Assembly (NCBI GenBank): GCA_009763385.1 | Contig: CM019824.1 | Location: forward strand, 152,898,305-152,962,304 | DNA from: Coix lacryma-jobi var. lacryma-jobi | Lineage: Eukaryota; Streptophyta; Magnoliopsida; Poales; Poaceae | DNA: 64,000 bases | Direction of reading: 5' to 3' | Part shown: positions 33,112-43,281 of the stretch, in pieces | Layout of the letters: every line of letters begins with the position of its first letter | How positions within the stretch are numbered: position 1 is the first letter of the stretch | The notes under the pieces: model-generated | What the model was told of the DNA's origin: nothing | The model's database searches: none | What the model saw: the letters and a program-made list of their open reading frames with translations, nothing else | Position numbers and translations under genes: made by a program

Positions 33112-34643
33112 TGTTGACGCAAAACGTGACACTCTGCGCCAGGCACACAGCAAGCCGAATGAGGCTGGCTTCAATCGGGTGCCCGGAGTATTCTGAATCC
33201 GGAAGCGTGCCAGTCGGTTTGACCTGAAAACCAACAAGGGATAAAAATATGAGAATACCTGGAACATGCTGGATGAGACCAGACAGTTCCACATGTACGG
33301 CTTCGAAAGCCAATCATGACGGCACACAGCTATAAAAGCTGTTTGTCGAAAAAAGTTTATAATGTCATTCGGGAAAATATAAAGATGGAGCTTATAAACA
33401 CGTTGAATGCCGAAACATGAATAACAAAAGGATAAAAGGGCAAATTGTTAAATATAAATCTGTCCAAATAACATATGCATAGGCCAATCCAACTAATCTG
33501 CCGCACGTTTAGCCTTCATAACCCGTCAAGTGTAAACTCAAGCAAAACTAATCCACCGCATGATACCACTTGCTATGAGTCCACACCACTCCTTATAATT
33601 AGATTAATCCACCGCATGATACGATCTAATTATAAGAAGCTAGAAGCATACATATATCTGAACAGCTATAAAAAACTCATTACTCATGTAAGCTTTAACC
33701 AGAATCGGCAAAACTAGCCGAACTGGGGTCCATGAAGAAGGCACATACAAGCAAAGCATGATTAAACAATCTAAAACCTGCACCTGCCGCACGGTACCCA
33801 GCTCTATCAGAGCCTAAACATGGTCGACATGCATGAACCCACAACATGTAACAATCTGGATTGAAAGTAATTCGGCCATCATGATCTATGATTAACGAAG
33901 CACAAATAAACTCATGCAGCAAGGCCGAACAAAGATCAATCTAGATGGGCAAAGAGTGTTATAGGAATCAAATAAATGAAACATATAACACATGATAACT
34001 TAATGATCTATTAGATCTGCCAAATCTAACAGAGCCGACAACTATCTTTACTCATGACTTAATCCGCCGCACGATACAAGGCATAAGCAAAAACTTCTCA
34101 TCATAAGCTTAAATCCGTCGCACGATACTAAGCTTAACATACGAGATTACTTGCATCATATCTAAATCCACCGCATGATACTAGACATGATAGCAAGGTT
34201 GCCGGTACTTACGGAGGTCGACGGATCGATGATTCCTCTCGAAGAACTCGACGACACGACTTAGGGACTCGAAAGATGGCACGGGGCCGGTTGTATTGAT
34301 ATGGTTGTGAACAATTTTACAATGGTCGAGGGTTTATACTTATACCCTGGATGAAACATGAATCCTAGATGATTACGACTCGAAAAATAAGGAAAGATAT
34401 AAAACATATTCCTAATCCTTTCGGCGTTTTCCATCGTCACGCGTCTTCTCGTGCAAGCCGGCTTTACCTGTATCATCCATTTTCCCGAATGGGGCCACTG
34501 CTTCACGAAGTAGCCGACCACGCAAGTATTCACCGAAAGTCCTGAGGACCAAATAGTCGTCTGAAGGCTTGCCGAATCCCTCTCTTCTCTGCTGGCTGGA
34601 CCCTCCTGTCATATCTTCGTCTGTGCGAAAATCTGGTGTTAAC
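33112..34643 (-). repeat. Solo LTR C', element C family, reversed
   Basis: 1532 bp; on the minus strand TGTTAACACC to GTCAACA. The first 240 bp match the partial LTR at 30308-30551 and the rest is related to LTR B. It contains about seven copies of the AATCCGCCGCACGATAC-type motif and the TATA inverted repeat near 34328-34349. Flanked by GGGTG, so it is a solo LTR inserted in the F extra gene. Confidence 0.88.
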
Positions 34644-34648
34644 AGGGT
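34644..34648 (+). repeat. Right TSD of solo LTR C'
   Basis: GGGTG, identical to 33107-33111. Confidence 0.85.
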
Positions 34649-35891
34649 GTCAAATGACCATAGTGTGCTGCTCCTTCATACTGCCCTGCATGGAAAGGGT
34701 CAAACTCCTGTGCCGCTGCTGCTGCTCTTGCGGCCTCTTCTGCTGCACGGGTCTGTGCATGCGTCCTCCTCTTGGGAACCTGCATGGTGTTCTCTCGAGC
34801 CAACCTGCGGTTTCGTTCTGCCTCAGTTTCTAGGGCCAAAAGTAACGTTGGTGCATTCACCAACCAAAGTGACCAAGTCAGGAAGAGCGATTTTATTCAC
34901 ATAATCTTGGTAGATCATGTGAATCTCACGGGTCTCCTGGTTCTCACGCAAGATGTGTCCTTGCGAGAAGTGCTCCATGGTCAAAAGGTCTCGGTCACTA
35001 GGAATGTAGGAGTATATAGCGGTGTTCAGCAGACCCATGTTAAAAGCTAGTCTAGTTATCCATGATGTCATTTCAATATTTCTAGTGCGTTGATTAAATT
35101 TAGACCAGTAGTCCGCCATGGCCTTGGCGGGTGATACTTTGATGTGGTTTATTAGAGCATAGAGCAGCAGCATCTCGGGCTTTTTAATTGGTCTTAAGTC
35201 AGGTCTTGGAAAGAGTGTGATACTAATATATTTGTGGAAAAACCTGAGCGTGGGGTTGTGGATATTACTTGTACGGGGCAAGCCTGGGTCTCTGTTCCCA
35301 GCAATACTTTTCCAGAATTCATTTCTATTGAATCCCGTATAGGCAGATTCCAAGCTCTGTAAGCATGAATCATTAAAGTTTAGATTCTTGCTGAACTGCC
35401 TCCACGTTAAAGAATGTTCTTCATTAAAAAGCCGAAATGTTATGTGATTAGCAGATATTTGCATTGTGGCCAGAAATTCCATTGTGAGGGGCATGATCCC
35501 CTCCTCATTAACCTTCCATGCGTCTTCCCATCCCAAAGTTCGAGAAATATAGAGAAACTCACTGTCCATACCAGTGCGACTTAACAAGTCATCGTCGATG
35601 TGGCGGGTGTGAACGAACTCCCTCTCACTGAGGATGTTCCGGGCCTGCCGTTCCCGATCACTCTGCCAGATGATATCATTGACGGAGTTCAGGACGCGGA
35701 TGGTCGGTCCAGCCTGGTGTGTGTGGGCGGAGAGTCCCGATCCACCGACATTTCGTTGGTGGATGGAGTACCCCACCCGGCGCTCTCCTCATCACACTCC
35801 AGCAAAGCGAATGTGGGTGTTTGCTCTCGACGAACTTCCCTCACCCTACTCTTCTTCTTCTTGCCGGTGAAGAAGTTCTTGAGAGGCCCAT
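34644..35891 (-). pseudogene. Athila ORF1-like gene of element F, main part
   Basis: First ATG at 35891; frame shifts at a C run after MG and near 35780. The longest open part (35776-34823) holds the Athila-type block: REFVHTRHIDDDLLSRTGMD, SRTLGWEDAWKVNEEG, TMEFLATMQISANHITFRLF, then LRFFHKYISITLFPRP and ELALINHI-like helices (EMLLLYALINHIKVSPAKAM). Then an Arg/Ala-rich helix (RTHAQTRAAEEAARAAAAAQ) leads to the two pieces at 33026 and 30552. Known in Athila elements as ORF1 or env-like; role unknown. A TATA box lies 80 bp upstream, so it may be transcribed on its own. Confidence 0.72.
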
Positions 35892-35970
35892 GACTTCCTT
35901 GCTAGTGCTCAAGGTGCTGTGTTTTTTTTGTTTTTGAGTGAGGTGTAAGAACTGCATGGGGTGTGGGTAG

Positions 35971-35980
35971 TATTTATAGG
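35971..35980 (-). promoter_or_regulatory. TATA box before the F extra gene
   Basis: CCTATAAATA on the minus strand, about 80 bp before the ATG. A TGGCGGGCGCCA site lies 40 bp further upstream (36020-36031). The F LTR has the same pair (TATA 40007-40014, site 40088-40099). Confidence 0.7.
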
Positions 35981-36719
35981 CTGAGGATGGAAGGGGGAAG
36001 GCTGAGAGCCCCTCCCACCTGGCGGGCGCCACCCCACCTTGCCCAAATTTGTCTGCAACCGACACATGAGGTTTCCCTTGTTATGTCCACTGAAATTCCA
36101 AGTGGGGAATAAAGTGGTAGTGTCGTTGCAAAGTGCAAAGAGTGTAACCTCTTTAAATGGGGCAAGTGGGCTGAAAATTTCAAACACCACTTCTTCATCC
36201 TGGTCATACTTTATACCAAGGATGGTGGGAAACTTACTCGGGAGCAGTTTTGTACCGAAATGTGGAAATAGAGGTGGCGGGCGCCACACTCCTTGGCTGG
36301 ATTTCACTCCAACTCACCCCTCCTTTCACCTAGTGCTCTCCTTGTCACTCTCCATCACATGTGCACCAGAATTTTTGGGTGGAGATGTGTCCAAAAGGTG
36401 GAGAGAAGAGGGGGAGACATGGGGAGACATGGGAGTGAGTGATTGCATTGAAAAGAGCAAAGCCATGGGTCTCCCTTGGTGTTATTTGGGTCTAGGTAGG
36501 TTGGTGTAATAGTCTAGAGATTGGCTAGTGCTCCCTAGTGCACCCTAGGGTGGCGGGCGCCAGCTTGGGGTGGCGGGCGCCACCCCTATGGCTGCCCTAA
36601 GCCCCCTAGGAGCCACCTAATCACTCTAGTAAACATCTATTTTGCAGGAAAATTAATTTGCTTAAGTAAAAACAAAATTTAAATGGGGGATAAAGACTTA
36701 CCTTAGCCTAACTTACCTT
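35981..36719 (-). other. Promoter-like spacer in element F
   Basis: No gene. Four TGGCGGGCGCCA sites (36020, 36275, 36551, 36571). It occupies the place where RT to IN would be in a complete Athila element, or lies just after their deletion. Confidence 0.55.
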
Positions 36720-37200
36720 GGTTAGCCGCTTTGGATTCCCGATTAGTGTCGCTTTCACGGTGGTTGTGGTGGAGTGTCGGCACCGACGAACCTTGATGAC
36801 GGGTGTTTTCCGGTCGGGTGTTTTTGGCGGGTGTGAACTCGAATTTCTCCTCCTTTCCACTGATGTGGAGCTAAATTTCTCCAGCTCCTACATCAATGGT
36901 GGCTTTTGCAGTGCTCAGAAAATGGGCGTCCCAAGATCAATGGCGTCCGGTGGTCGGGATTAATATCCAGAACCACGAAATCCACCGGGACAAAGAGATT
37001 CTGGATTTTCACCGGAATATTCTCTGCTATTCCCGCGGGATATCGGAGCGATTGATCGGCTAGCTGCAAACACATAGAAGTATGGGACAAGGTATGATGA
37101 TTTAATTTATCATATATTACCTGGGCATGACGCTGACGCTTGCTCCCAGATCACAGAGTGCATGCTCGAAGTGCTGCTCTCCAATTGAACATGCGATCGT
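36720..37200 (-). pseudogene. Athila protease remnant of element F
   Basis: Minus-strand blocks: HALCDLGASVSVMPR at about 37165-37125 (Athila-type active site D-L-G-A) and PVKIQNLFVPVDFVVLDINP with TPLILGRPF near 37000-36900. A one-base shift follows, then a short tail (HISGKEEKFEF). Nothing resembling RT follows. Confidence 0.75.
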
Positions 37201-37582
37201 TGGGTTTCCTGGGTCCTTCTTCTTTTCTGAGAGTTGGTTTAAATTGACCGCACTGCAATCTTCGGTCAATTTAACCACATCCCTACTTGAATTGGTTTCT
37301 TCTTATTGAGCATGTCTCTCAAATATTTTGCATACGTTGGAACCTGCATAGCGTCAATAAATGGCACATGTATATATAATTTTTGAATTACCTCGACAAA
37401 TTTCTTGAATTGGTCGTCTTCCGTCGGATTTCTGTTTCAATCTGGAAAAGGTAATACATGTGTATCATAGAATTCATGAGGAGCAGTTCGTACCTTGGAT
37501 GAAGGTTCAGCTGGGGTCTCCTCTTCTTCGTCTTCTTCAACATTAACAATATTTTTCTTTGTAGCAGCATTACTACTAGGAA
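37201..37582 (-). other. Gag-protease linker of element F
   Basis: Short frames with Lys/Glu-rich pieces, probably the C-terminus of gag in shifted frames. No separate gene seen. Confidence 0.4.
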
Positions 37583-38929
37583 CTAAATTAGGATGAGGTG
37601 GATCACGAGTGGATTTACCACCTCTCTGGTTACAGCTTTTAATTCCTCATAGCATTTAATTTGAGATTTAATGTTATCTACTTTTTGCTCTAATCTCTTA
37701 TTAAAGTTAATTTGTTCCTTAAATGCTTCAGAAAAATCCTTTAATTTAGCATAAATTCCTTCTAACATTTTATCATGTTCAACTAATTTATTATTTATGC
37801 TATCATTAATTCTACCTTGATTAGAAACTAATTTTCCAATAGGAGAATTAAATACGGAGGTTTGAGGCATACCTTTATTATTCCATTGTTGGATCATTGG
37901 AACTGGAGGTTCTCCGTAGCCACCATTATTAAGAAAGGATTTGGCATCCTCTTTCTTAATTTCTGCTTGACCTTCACTTGACGAGGCGGCTCTTTGCTTG
38001 GCGTAGTACTCCTTCGCAGCACGATCTCTCTTCTCGTTTATTCTTTGCTCTAGCAATTTTACCAAAGTTTGCAGGGTGACAGAATCAACTTGCTTAATTT
38101 CAGACATACCTCTAGCACGTTTTTCTGTCCATCCTTGATTCGCCACCATTGTCTCGATCAATTTTGTTGCCTTCTCTACGGTGAGAGAGAGGTATGCACC
38201 TCCGGCGGCAGCATCAATGTGTTGTCGAGATTCTTGCTGGAGTCCATTGTAGAAGCTCTGGATCAAGTACCAGTCTTGCATACCATGGCGAGGACAGTAT
38301 TCAACATACTCTTGTAGTCTCTCCCAAGCTTCAGTGATTATTTCTTCGTCTCCCTGTCCAAAGTTGGAAATCTTGCTACGGAAAAAAATAGTCCGACTTA
38401 TCGGGCTAAACTTGTTGAGGAATTGATCCGCGCATCTCACCCACGTCAGCAAGTGGCCAGAGTTGAAGAGGAGCCACTGCTTCGCATTTTCCACTAATGA
38501 AAATGGAAAAAGACGAAGTCTAATGGCATCCTGCGAAACTCCCTGCACAGAAATTGTACTACATATCTCCAGAAAATTCCGGAGGTGAGCATTGGCATCC
38601 TCGGAAGGTTTGCCATTAAATGCAATAGCTTGAGCCATTCGTATTAGGTGAGGTTTAAGCTCAAAATCCACATTACTAGTAGAAGGTAACACTGGAATGT
38701 GAGCAAGAGTAGGCATGGAATACTCACAGAGTGTTTTGGTCGACGTCGATGTTGATTGATCGTTGGAGCAGCTTGGTTCGTCAGTCACTTTTGACTGGGA
38801 TTCTTGTCTCGACGAACTCCTCTCACGAAGCTCCAGGTTCTTCCTCGGAGGAGTGAGATTAGCTCTCGCTCTCCTAAGAATGGCCTCGGGATCTTCTTGA
38901 TATTCGCTCGGGAGATTGAATCCGGCCAT
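37583..38929 (-). CDS. Athila-type gag of element F
   Basis: Open frame of 448 codons from MAGFNLPSEYQEDPEAILRR (ATG at 38929; the frame is open 8 codons further upstream). The gag core runs from about residue 100 (FELKPHLIRMAQAIAFNGKP, then the DANAHLRNFLEICST and LRLFPFSLVENAKQWL blocks, and a GMQDWYLIQSFYNGL block) to about residue 250. A long coiled-coil-like C-terminus follows (EGIYAKLKDFSEAFKEQINF). No zinc knuckle is seen in this frame. It is one of the few undamaged ORFs in the window. Confidence 0.85.
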   Translation of the reverse strand: MAGFNLPSEYQEDPEAILRRARANLTPPRKNLELRERSSSRQESQSKVTDEPSCSNDQSTSTSTKTLCEYSMPTLAHIPVLPSTSNVDFELKPHLIRMAQAIAFNGKPSEDANAHLRNFLEICSTISVQGVSQDAIRLRLFPFSLVENAKQWLLFNSGHLLTWVRCADQFLNKFSPISRTIFFRSKISNFGQGDEEIITEAWERLQEYVEYCPRHGMQDWYLIQSFYNGLQQESRQHIDAAAGGAYLSLTVEKATKLIETMVANQGWTEKRARGMSEIKQVDSVTLQTLVKLLEQRINEKRDRAAKEYYAKQRAASSSEGQAEIKKEDAKSFLNNGGYGEPPVPMIQQWNNKGMPQTSVFNSPIGKLVSNQGRINDSINNKLVEHDKMLEGIYAKLKDFSEAFKEQINFNKRLEQKVDNIKSQIKCYEELKAVTREVVNPLVIHLILI

Positions 38930-39031
38930 GACTACTTGAACAATCACAAACAACGAACAATATATATACCCGCTAGAACTACGAGGGTTAATTCAATAGA
39001 AATCATAAAGAATTAATTCTAGCAAATTGCT

Positions 39032-39049
39032 TCCCCGGCAACGGCGCCA
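39032..39049 (-). promoter_or_regulatory. Second PBS copy of element F
   Basis: On the minus strand TGGCGCCGTTGCCGGGGA, the complement of the plant tRNA-Asp 3' end as I know it. It lies 73 bp inside the first copy. Confidence 0.75.
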
Positions 39050-39104
39050 GAAATGCTTGTTGACTCTTGCTAACGTCGTCACTAGGAGTAGACTATGGAA
39101 TCTA

Positions 39105-39122
39105 TCCCTGGCAACGGCGCCA
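39105..39122 (-). promoter_or_regulatory. LTR-proximal PBS of element F
   Basis: TGGCGCCGTTGCCAGGGA on the minus strand, 8 bases from the LTR end, with one mismatch to the tRNA-Asp type. Confidence 0.8.
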
Positions 39123-40006
39123 GAAAGGTTTGTTGATACTCCTTAATGTAAGAAGTATAACTATCTATTCGTATGACTATTGGTAGGTTCCGCAAGCTCA
39201 CAGAATAAGTCTATTGTAGCACTTCACCCGGGAGTAACCAAGTATCGTATTTATTTCCACGGGAAAGCTACTATGGCAGAACTAACACTAGGACCGCTAT
39301 GAACAACTAGTGATTCTAGCAGGGTTGATTGAAAAGTGTGAATGGGGGTTGATATCTACTACTACTAAAAAGAAAGAAAGACTAACTACTACTAAACTAA
39401 ATCGGCGGGGTCTGGCCGATGAACAGATTAATGTTTTCCTACACACTTACGAACACAACTAACTTAGCAATAAAGAGTTTATCTAGTTCTTCGAACCGTA
39501 CACAATGAGGTTTATGATTTAAGAACTAACCCAACTACGTGGTGGAATTCAAGGCTCCCAGGGATGTCACCACCTGTTTGCTACCACAGCTATCTGGGGG
39601 GCTAGCCACAAACTAAGGTATAACTAGTCTAAGCACCGCGCTTACACTAATATATACTACTCTAATCTTGCGTCCAAAACTAGAGCACTGATTACTCAGC
39701 GAAGAACCCAAACTAGATACAAACAAAATACTAAGTTATCTATGATCGAAAGCACTCAACAAGAACAATAAGTAAAGAACTTAAAGTAAATGTTGAAAGT
39801 AGAAGAACACTAAGATAAATGAAGAAAGACTTGGAATTATACCAGAGACTTGGAAGATCCTCTATTATAACTCCAGCTCTTCTCTTCTTCACTCTCGCTC
39901 TCACTCTAAGTCTCTCAACTAGAGTGTTCCTTCACCAGAGCTTCGCTTACAAGAGAGTGGGACTAATGAGGTGAGGTCTGAGTATAAATGAGCTCGGGGG
40001 GGGTAC

Positions 40007-40014
40007 TATTTATA
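40007..40014 (-). promoter_or_regulatory. TATA box of LTR F
   Basis: TATAAATA on the minus strand in the context CCTATAAATAGTAC. Confidence 0.75.
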
Positions 40015-40044
40015 GGCCTAGGAAGAGGGGGGGGGGTACTTATA

Positions 40045-40077
40045 GGGGGAAGGAGGGGTTAGGGGGGTGGAGGGGGG
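40045..40077 (+). other. G-quadruplex-capable tract in LTR F promoter
   Basis: Four G runs of 5, 4, 6 and 6 with loops of 5, 3 and 4 bases, and a further 10-G run at 40027-40036. It sits between the TATA box and the TGGCGGGCGCCA site at 40088. Confidence 0.75.
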
Positions 40078-40087
40078 TGAGCGGTGG

Positions 40088-40099
40088 TGGCGGGCGCCA
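40088..40099 (-). promoter_or_regulatory. TGGCGGGCGCCA site in LTR F
   Basis: 74 bp upstream of the LTR TATA box. A related perfect palindrome CTGGCGGCCGCCAG is at 40363-40376. Confidence 0.55.
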
Positions 40100-40392
40100 G
40101 CCCTAGGTGGCGGCCGCACCCCCCTAGCCGTGGATCACCGACCTTGCTTCAACGGCATCCAGGAGCTCCAGGGAGGCGGGGCGGTTCCATCGTCGGTTGC
40201 ATGTCCAAATAACCGTCACATGGGCAATTGGGTCATGATCCATGTGACATCCCTTCTTGGCCCTTGGATGCAATGACCTAAGTGATCAATGGCTGCAAAT
40301 GAGTGTGGCATGCCTCCCCTGGATCAGTGACGTGGCAGGGGAGGAGTTGGGGCCTCACTCCCCTGGCGGCCGCCAGTGATGGGTGGGGGGCG

Positions 40393-41760
40393 TGTCGGTG
40401 TTTCGTACCCGGGGGTATCACACCAACGAGTAATATGATCGCGTGCTTCTCTTCCTGGATGGTGATGCAAGGGGACACAAGGATTTATCCTGGTTCGGGC
40501 AAAGAAGGCCCTACGTCCAGTGGGGGGAGATGTTCTTGTATTACTTGCACCTAAGTGCTTGTACAGGGGAGAATACAAGCTCAGTGAGCGTGGACCGGAA
40601 TCCGGACTCGTGTCTGTGTGTGGACTCGTGTGTTGTGTCTCTCCTCTTGAGTGAGGGCCCTAGTGTCCCCTTTTATAGAGCAAGGGGAGGCCAGGGTTAC
40701 ATGAAAGTATTACAGGTGTCGGGGCGTATGGTGCCCCATACGGAGAAGGGTAGGAACTCTGTCTTGTCGGGGCCACTGGAGCCGATGTGATCGTCGCTGT
40801 TGAGGCGTCCTTGGGTTGGGTCGGGCGGGTGGACTGGGGCGGCCGGGGCGGGAATGGCGCGACAAGGGGGGGCCGTCAGCCCTCCGGGTCAGTACGTGGG
40901 GGGTCCCTCCCTCCTTGGGAAAGTAGCCAGGGCTCGAAAGCAGGAGGGCTGAGGAGGGCGGAGGGGCGCCACGAGTCTTGCGAGGGGGCTCAGGGGGCGG
41001 AGGGGCGCGGAGGTGGACAGAGGCGGGGCGAGGAGCGAAGGAGCCGAGGGCCTCGTAGGGGCCTCGACAGGCAGGGCTCGAGGGGCGCGTAGCCGGCCTC
41101 GAGGTGTTACAGTGCAGGGGCTCGAGGGGCGCGTAGCCGGCCTCGAGGGGTTACAGTGCCTGGCATGGCCGAACAGTGCTGTACTGGTGCCCTTTTGCCC
41201 ATGCTTGTGGTGAAAACGAGACTTGACCTTTACACCGAGTTACTGTGGTACATGCTGTGCACTTGTGGACATGACCGGAGTAGGTGAAGGCATTAAATGC
41301 GTGGTATGGCTGGTACGGCTGTCTGTGCAGCTCGAGGTCGTGTACTGTGAGGTGGGGGCTCGGCCGAGGGTCTGGGGGAGGCTTGCCCGAGGCTGGAGGG
41401 AGCGAGCGAGACGGAGATCTCGCTCCGAGGCCTCGCTGGGAGGTCTCTCGGGCGAGACGGAGACAGAGCGTTCGCCCGAGGCCTGGCTGGGAGGGCTCGG
41501 GCGAGAGGGAGAGAGAGGCGCCGAGAGCCTGGCTGGGAGGGGAGGGCGAGAGAGACAGAGAGAGTGTTCGCCCGAGGGTCTTGCGGAGGGAGGGGCGGGC
41601 GACGGAGATAGAGCGTTCGCCGAGGCCTGGCTGGGAGGGCTCGGGCGAGACGGAGATAGAGCGTTCGCCCGAGGCCTGGCTGGGAGGGCTCGGGCAAGAC
41701 GGAGACGGAGCGTTCGGGTGTTTGCGTTGATTGGGGGTACCCTTTTTCGTACCACCGACA
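40393..41760 (-). repeat. 3' LTR of A', reversed
   Basis: TGTCGG to CCGACA, 1368 bp, same family as 4074-5449 with a shorter, more decayed 49-bp array. TATA box at 40670-40678 (minus). A purine-rich PPT (GGGCTCGGGGGCTAC on the minus strand) sits at 41761-41775. Confidence 0.9.
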
Positions 41761-42649
41761 GTAGCCCCCGAGCCCTTGTTTGAGTGCTTGCATTCGAGCA
41801 GGGGCTCCAGATTGGGATCTCGATGGATAGCTAACGGGTCTCGAGGGTTTTGTCGATTTGATTCTGTGGGTGTCGTGCGAGCGACACCCGCGGGTGTAGC
41901 CCCCGAGACCATGGGGGAGCGGTTAGAACCCCCTCGTGGGCTTCCTGAAGAGTCCTCCGTCGTTTGGGAAACTTCTGCCCAGTGGGCGCGCCTTTTTTAG
42001 GCGGAAACCGTCAGGGAGCGTAGATCGCGACGCCGTGTGTACCTGTCAACAGGCTCGAAATGTGGTTTGGTAGTCTCATTAAATGTTTACGGTTACCTTT
42101 CCTTTGTCGTGGGAGACTCCGTCCGAGGCTTGGCTCGGAGGGCTTGAGCGAGACGGAGAACGTGCGATCTTTCAAGGTCTGGCCTCGAGGGCTCGGGCGA
42201 GATGGGGGTCGAGCTTTCACCCGAGGCCTGAAAATCTCATGCTCTCATAAAGAAAAGAGATTAGTCGCAACTGTCCGAGTTTTTAGACCCTCTTTCGTCG
42301 AGGGGTGCCAGGCTGAACCGACTGGCCGGCTCCTCGAGCTGTCCGGCATGTCGATTGCCCTGGCTTGTCATCCCGCGAGTCCTTTCGATCGGATGCGAGG
42401 GGGGATGCCTCGTACTACCCCGAGTGGGCGAGTATCGAGGTTCCCGGTGAGCTGGTAACGGGGAATCCAAGTGAGAGCTCGTGCCCCGTTTGTTAGGGGT
42501 CGACTGTGGCCCGGAGGCGGTCTCATAAAGCATGGGGGCTCAGTCTGCAGGAGTGCCGGGTCCATTCGATAGGACCCGGTGGCTCGATGCCTCCCTCCGA
42601 GGGCATCTCACTGCACGTCGAGCTCCCCGCCTTGGATACACGTGAGGGG
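41761..42649 (-). other. Internal non-coding sequence of A'
   Basis: No gene. It includes GTTACCTTTCCTTTGTCGTG near 42090, matching the antisense promoter region of A'' at 57842, but then runs into degenerate copies of the LTR array unit (42115-42230) instead of a TATA box. Confidence 0.6.
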
Positions 42650-42994
42650 TGTTAACACCGAATTTTAGCACTGTGACAAATGGGCCGGCCCAGTACAGGT
42701 TCGGAAAGATCACCGCCTGAGGAATCGGCAGGCGTCAGGCACGGTCGGCTAATCTGACGGCAAAGCCATGGAAGCAATAGTGAATGAATTCGGCAATGCG
42801 ATGCTGCGGTCGGCTACCTCAGGTTAAGTCGGTTTGCGACAAATACGGCATATCAGAAGATTCGGCAACAGAAGATCTTGTCATTGTTAGCACGTGCCGA
42901 TTATTAAGGGAGGCTTAGAATAAAAGGCATCGCATTTTAGATAAGTTTCCTGTTTTGTCGTTGTAATCGTGTCCTCATAGGACTCGTAGGACAC

Positions 42995-43016
42995 CAGGGT
43001 ATAAATATAAACCCTG
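42995..43016 (+). promoter_or_regulatory. TATA box framed by an inverted repeat, LTR1 of B
   Basis: CAGGGT, then ATAAATATAA, then ACCCTG. The TATA core reads in both directions. The same structure is at 53948-53969 and, diverged, near 34328-34349. Confidence 0.75.
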
Positions 43017-43160
43017 AGACTATTGTAAAGGGGTTCACAATCAATACAACCAACCCGGCCTCGCGCCGTCTTCGAGTCCAAGTCGTGTCGTCGTGTTCTT
43101 CGAGAGGGGCCATCGACCCGTCGACCTCCGTAAGTTCCGGCAACCTTGTTATCATGTCTA

Positions 43161-43281
43161 GTATCGTGCGGCGGATTTAGATATGGTGCAAGTAGTCTCG
43201 TACGTTAAGCTTAGTATCGTGCGGCGGATTTAAGCTTATGACGGGAGGTTTTTGCTTATGCCTTGTATCGTGCGGCGGATT
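43161..43281 (+). repeat. Three GTATCGTGCGGCGGATT copies, LTR1 of B
   Basis: Copies at 43161, 43214 and 43265, spaced 53 and 51 bp, downstream of the TATA box. Related sequences recur in LTR2 and, in larger number, in solo LTR C'. Confidence 0.85.

Larger units (their letters stand above)
30552..40392 (-). mobile_element. Athila-type element F without RT and integrase, reversed
   Basis: Minus-strand order: LTR (truncated), PBS, gag, protease, then directly a promoter-like region and an Athila ORF1-like gene. RT, RNase H and IN are absent, which makes it non-autonomous or internally deleted. Two solo LTRs (E, C') are inserted in the extra gene. The 3' LTR is missing on the left, and the 5' LTR is cut by A' at 40393. 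Confidence 0.78.
39131..40392 (-). repeat. 5' LTR of element F, truncated
   Basis: LTR end TGTTGATACT on the plus strand. It carries a TATA box, a G-rich tract and TGGCGGGCGCCA sites. The upstream end is cut by LTR A' at 40393, so the LTR start is missing. Confidence 0.8.
40393..42649 (-). mobile_element. 3' end of an A-family gypsy copy (A'), reversed
   Basis: A full 3' LTR and about 890 bp of internal sequence, cut at 42650 by LTR1 of element B. It overlaps in content with 57498-57890 (for example the block around TTCTGCCC and TTTTAGGCGGAAA), so it is a different copy from A'', not its other half. Confidence 0.85.

Noticed and set aside
40393..42649. A' as the missing 3' end of A'', split by element B
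   Set aside because: A' (about 41970-42110) and A'' (57660-57860) both contain the same internal block in diverged form, so they are different copies.
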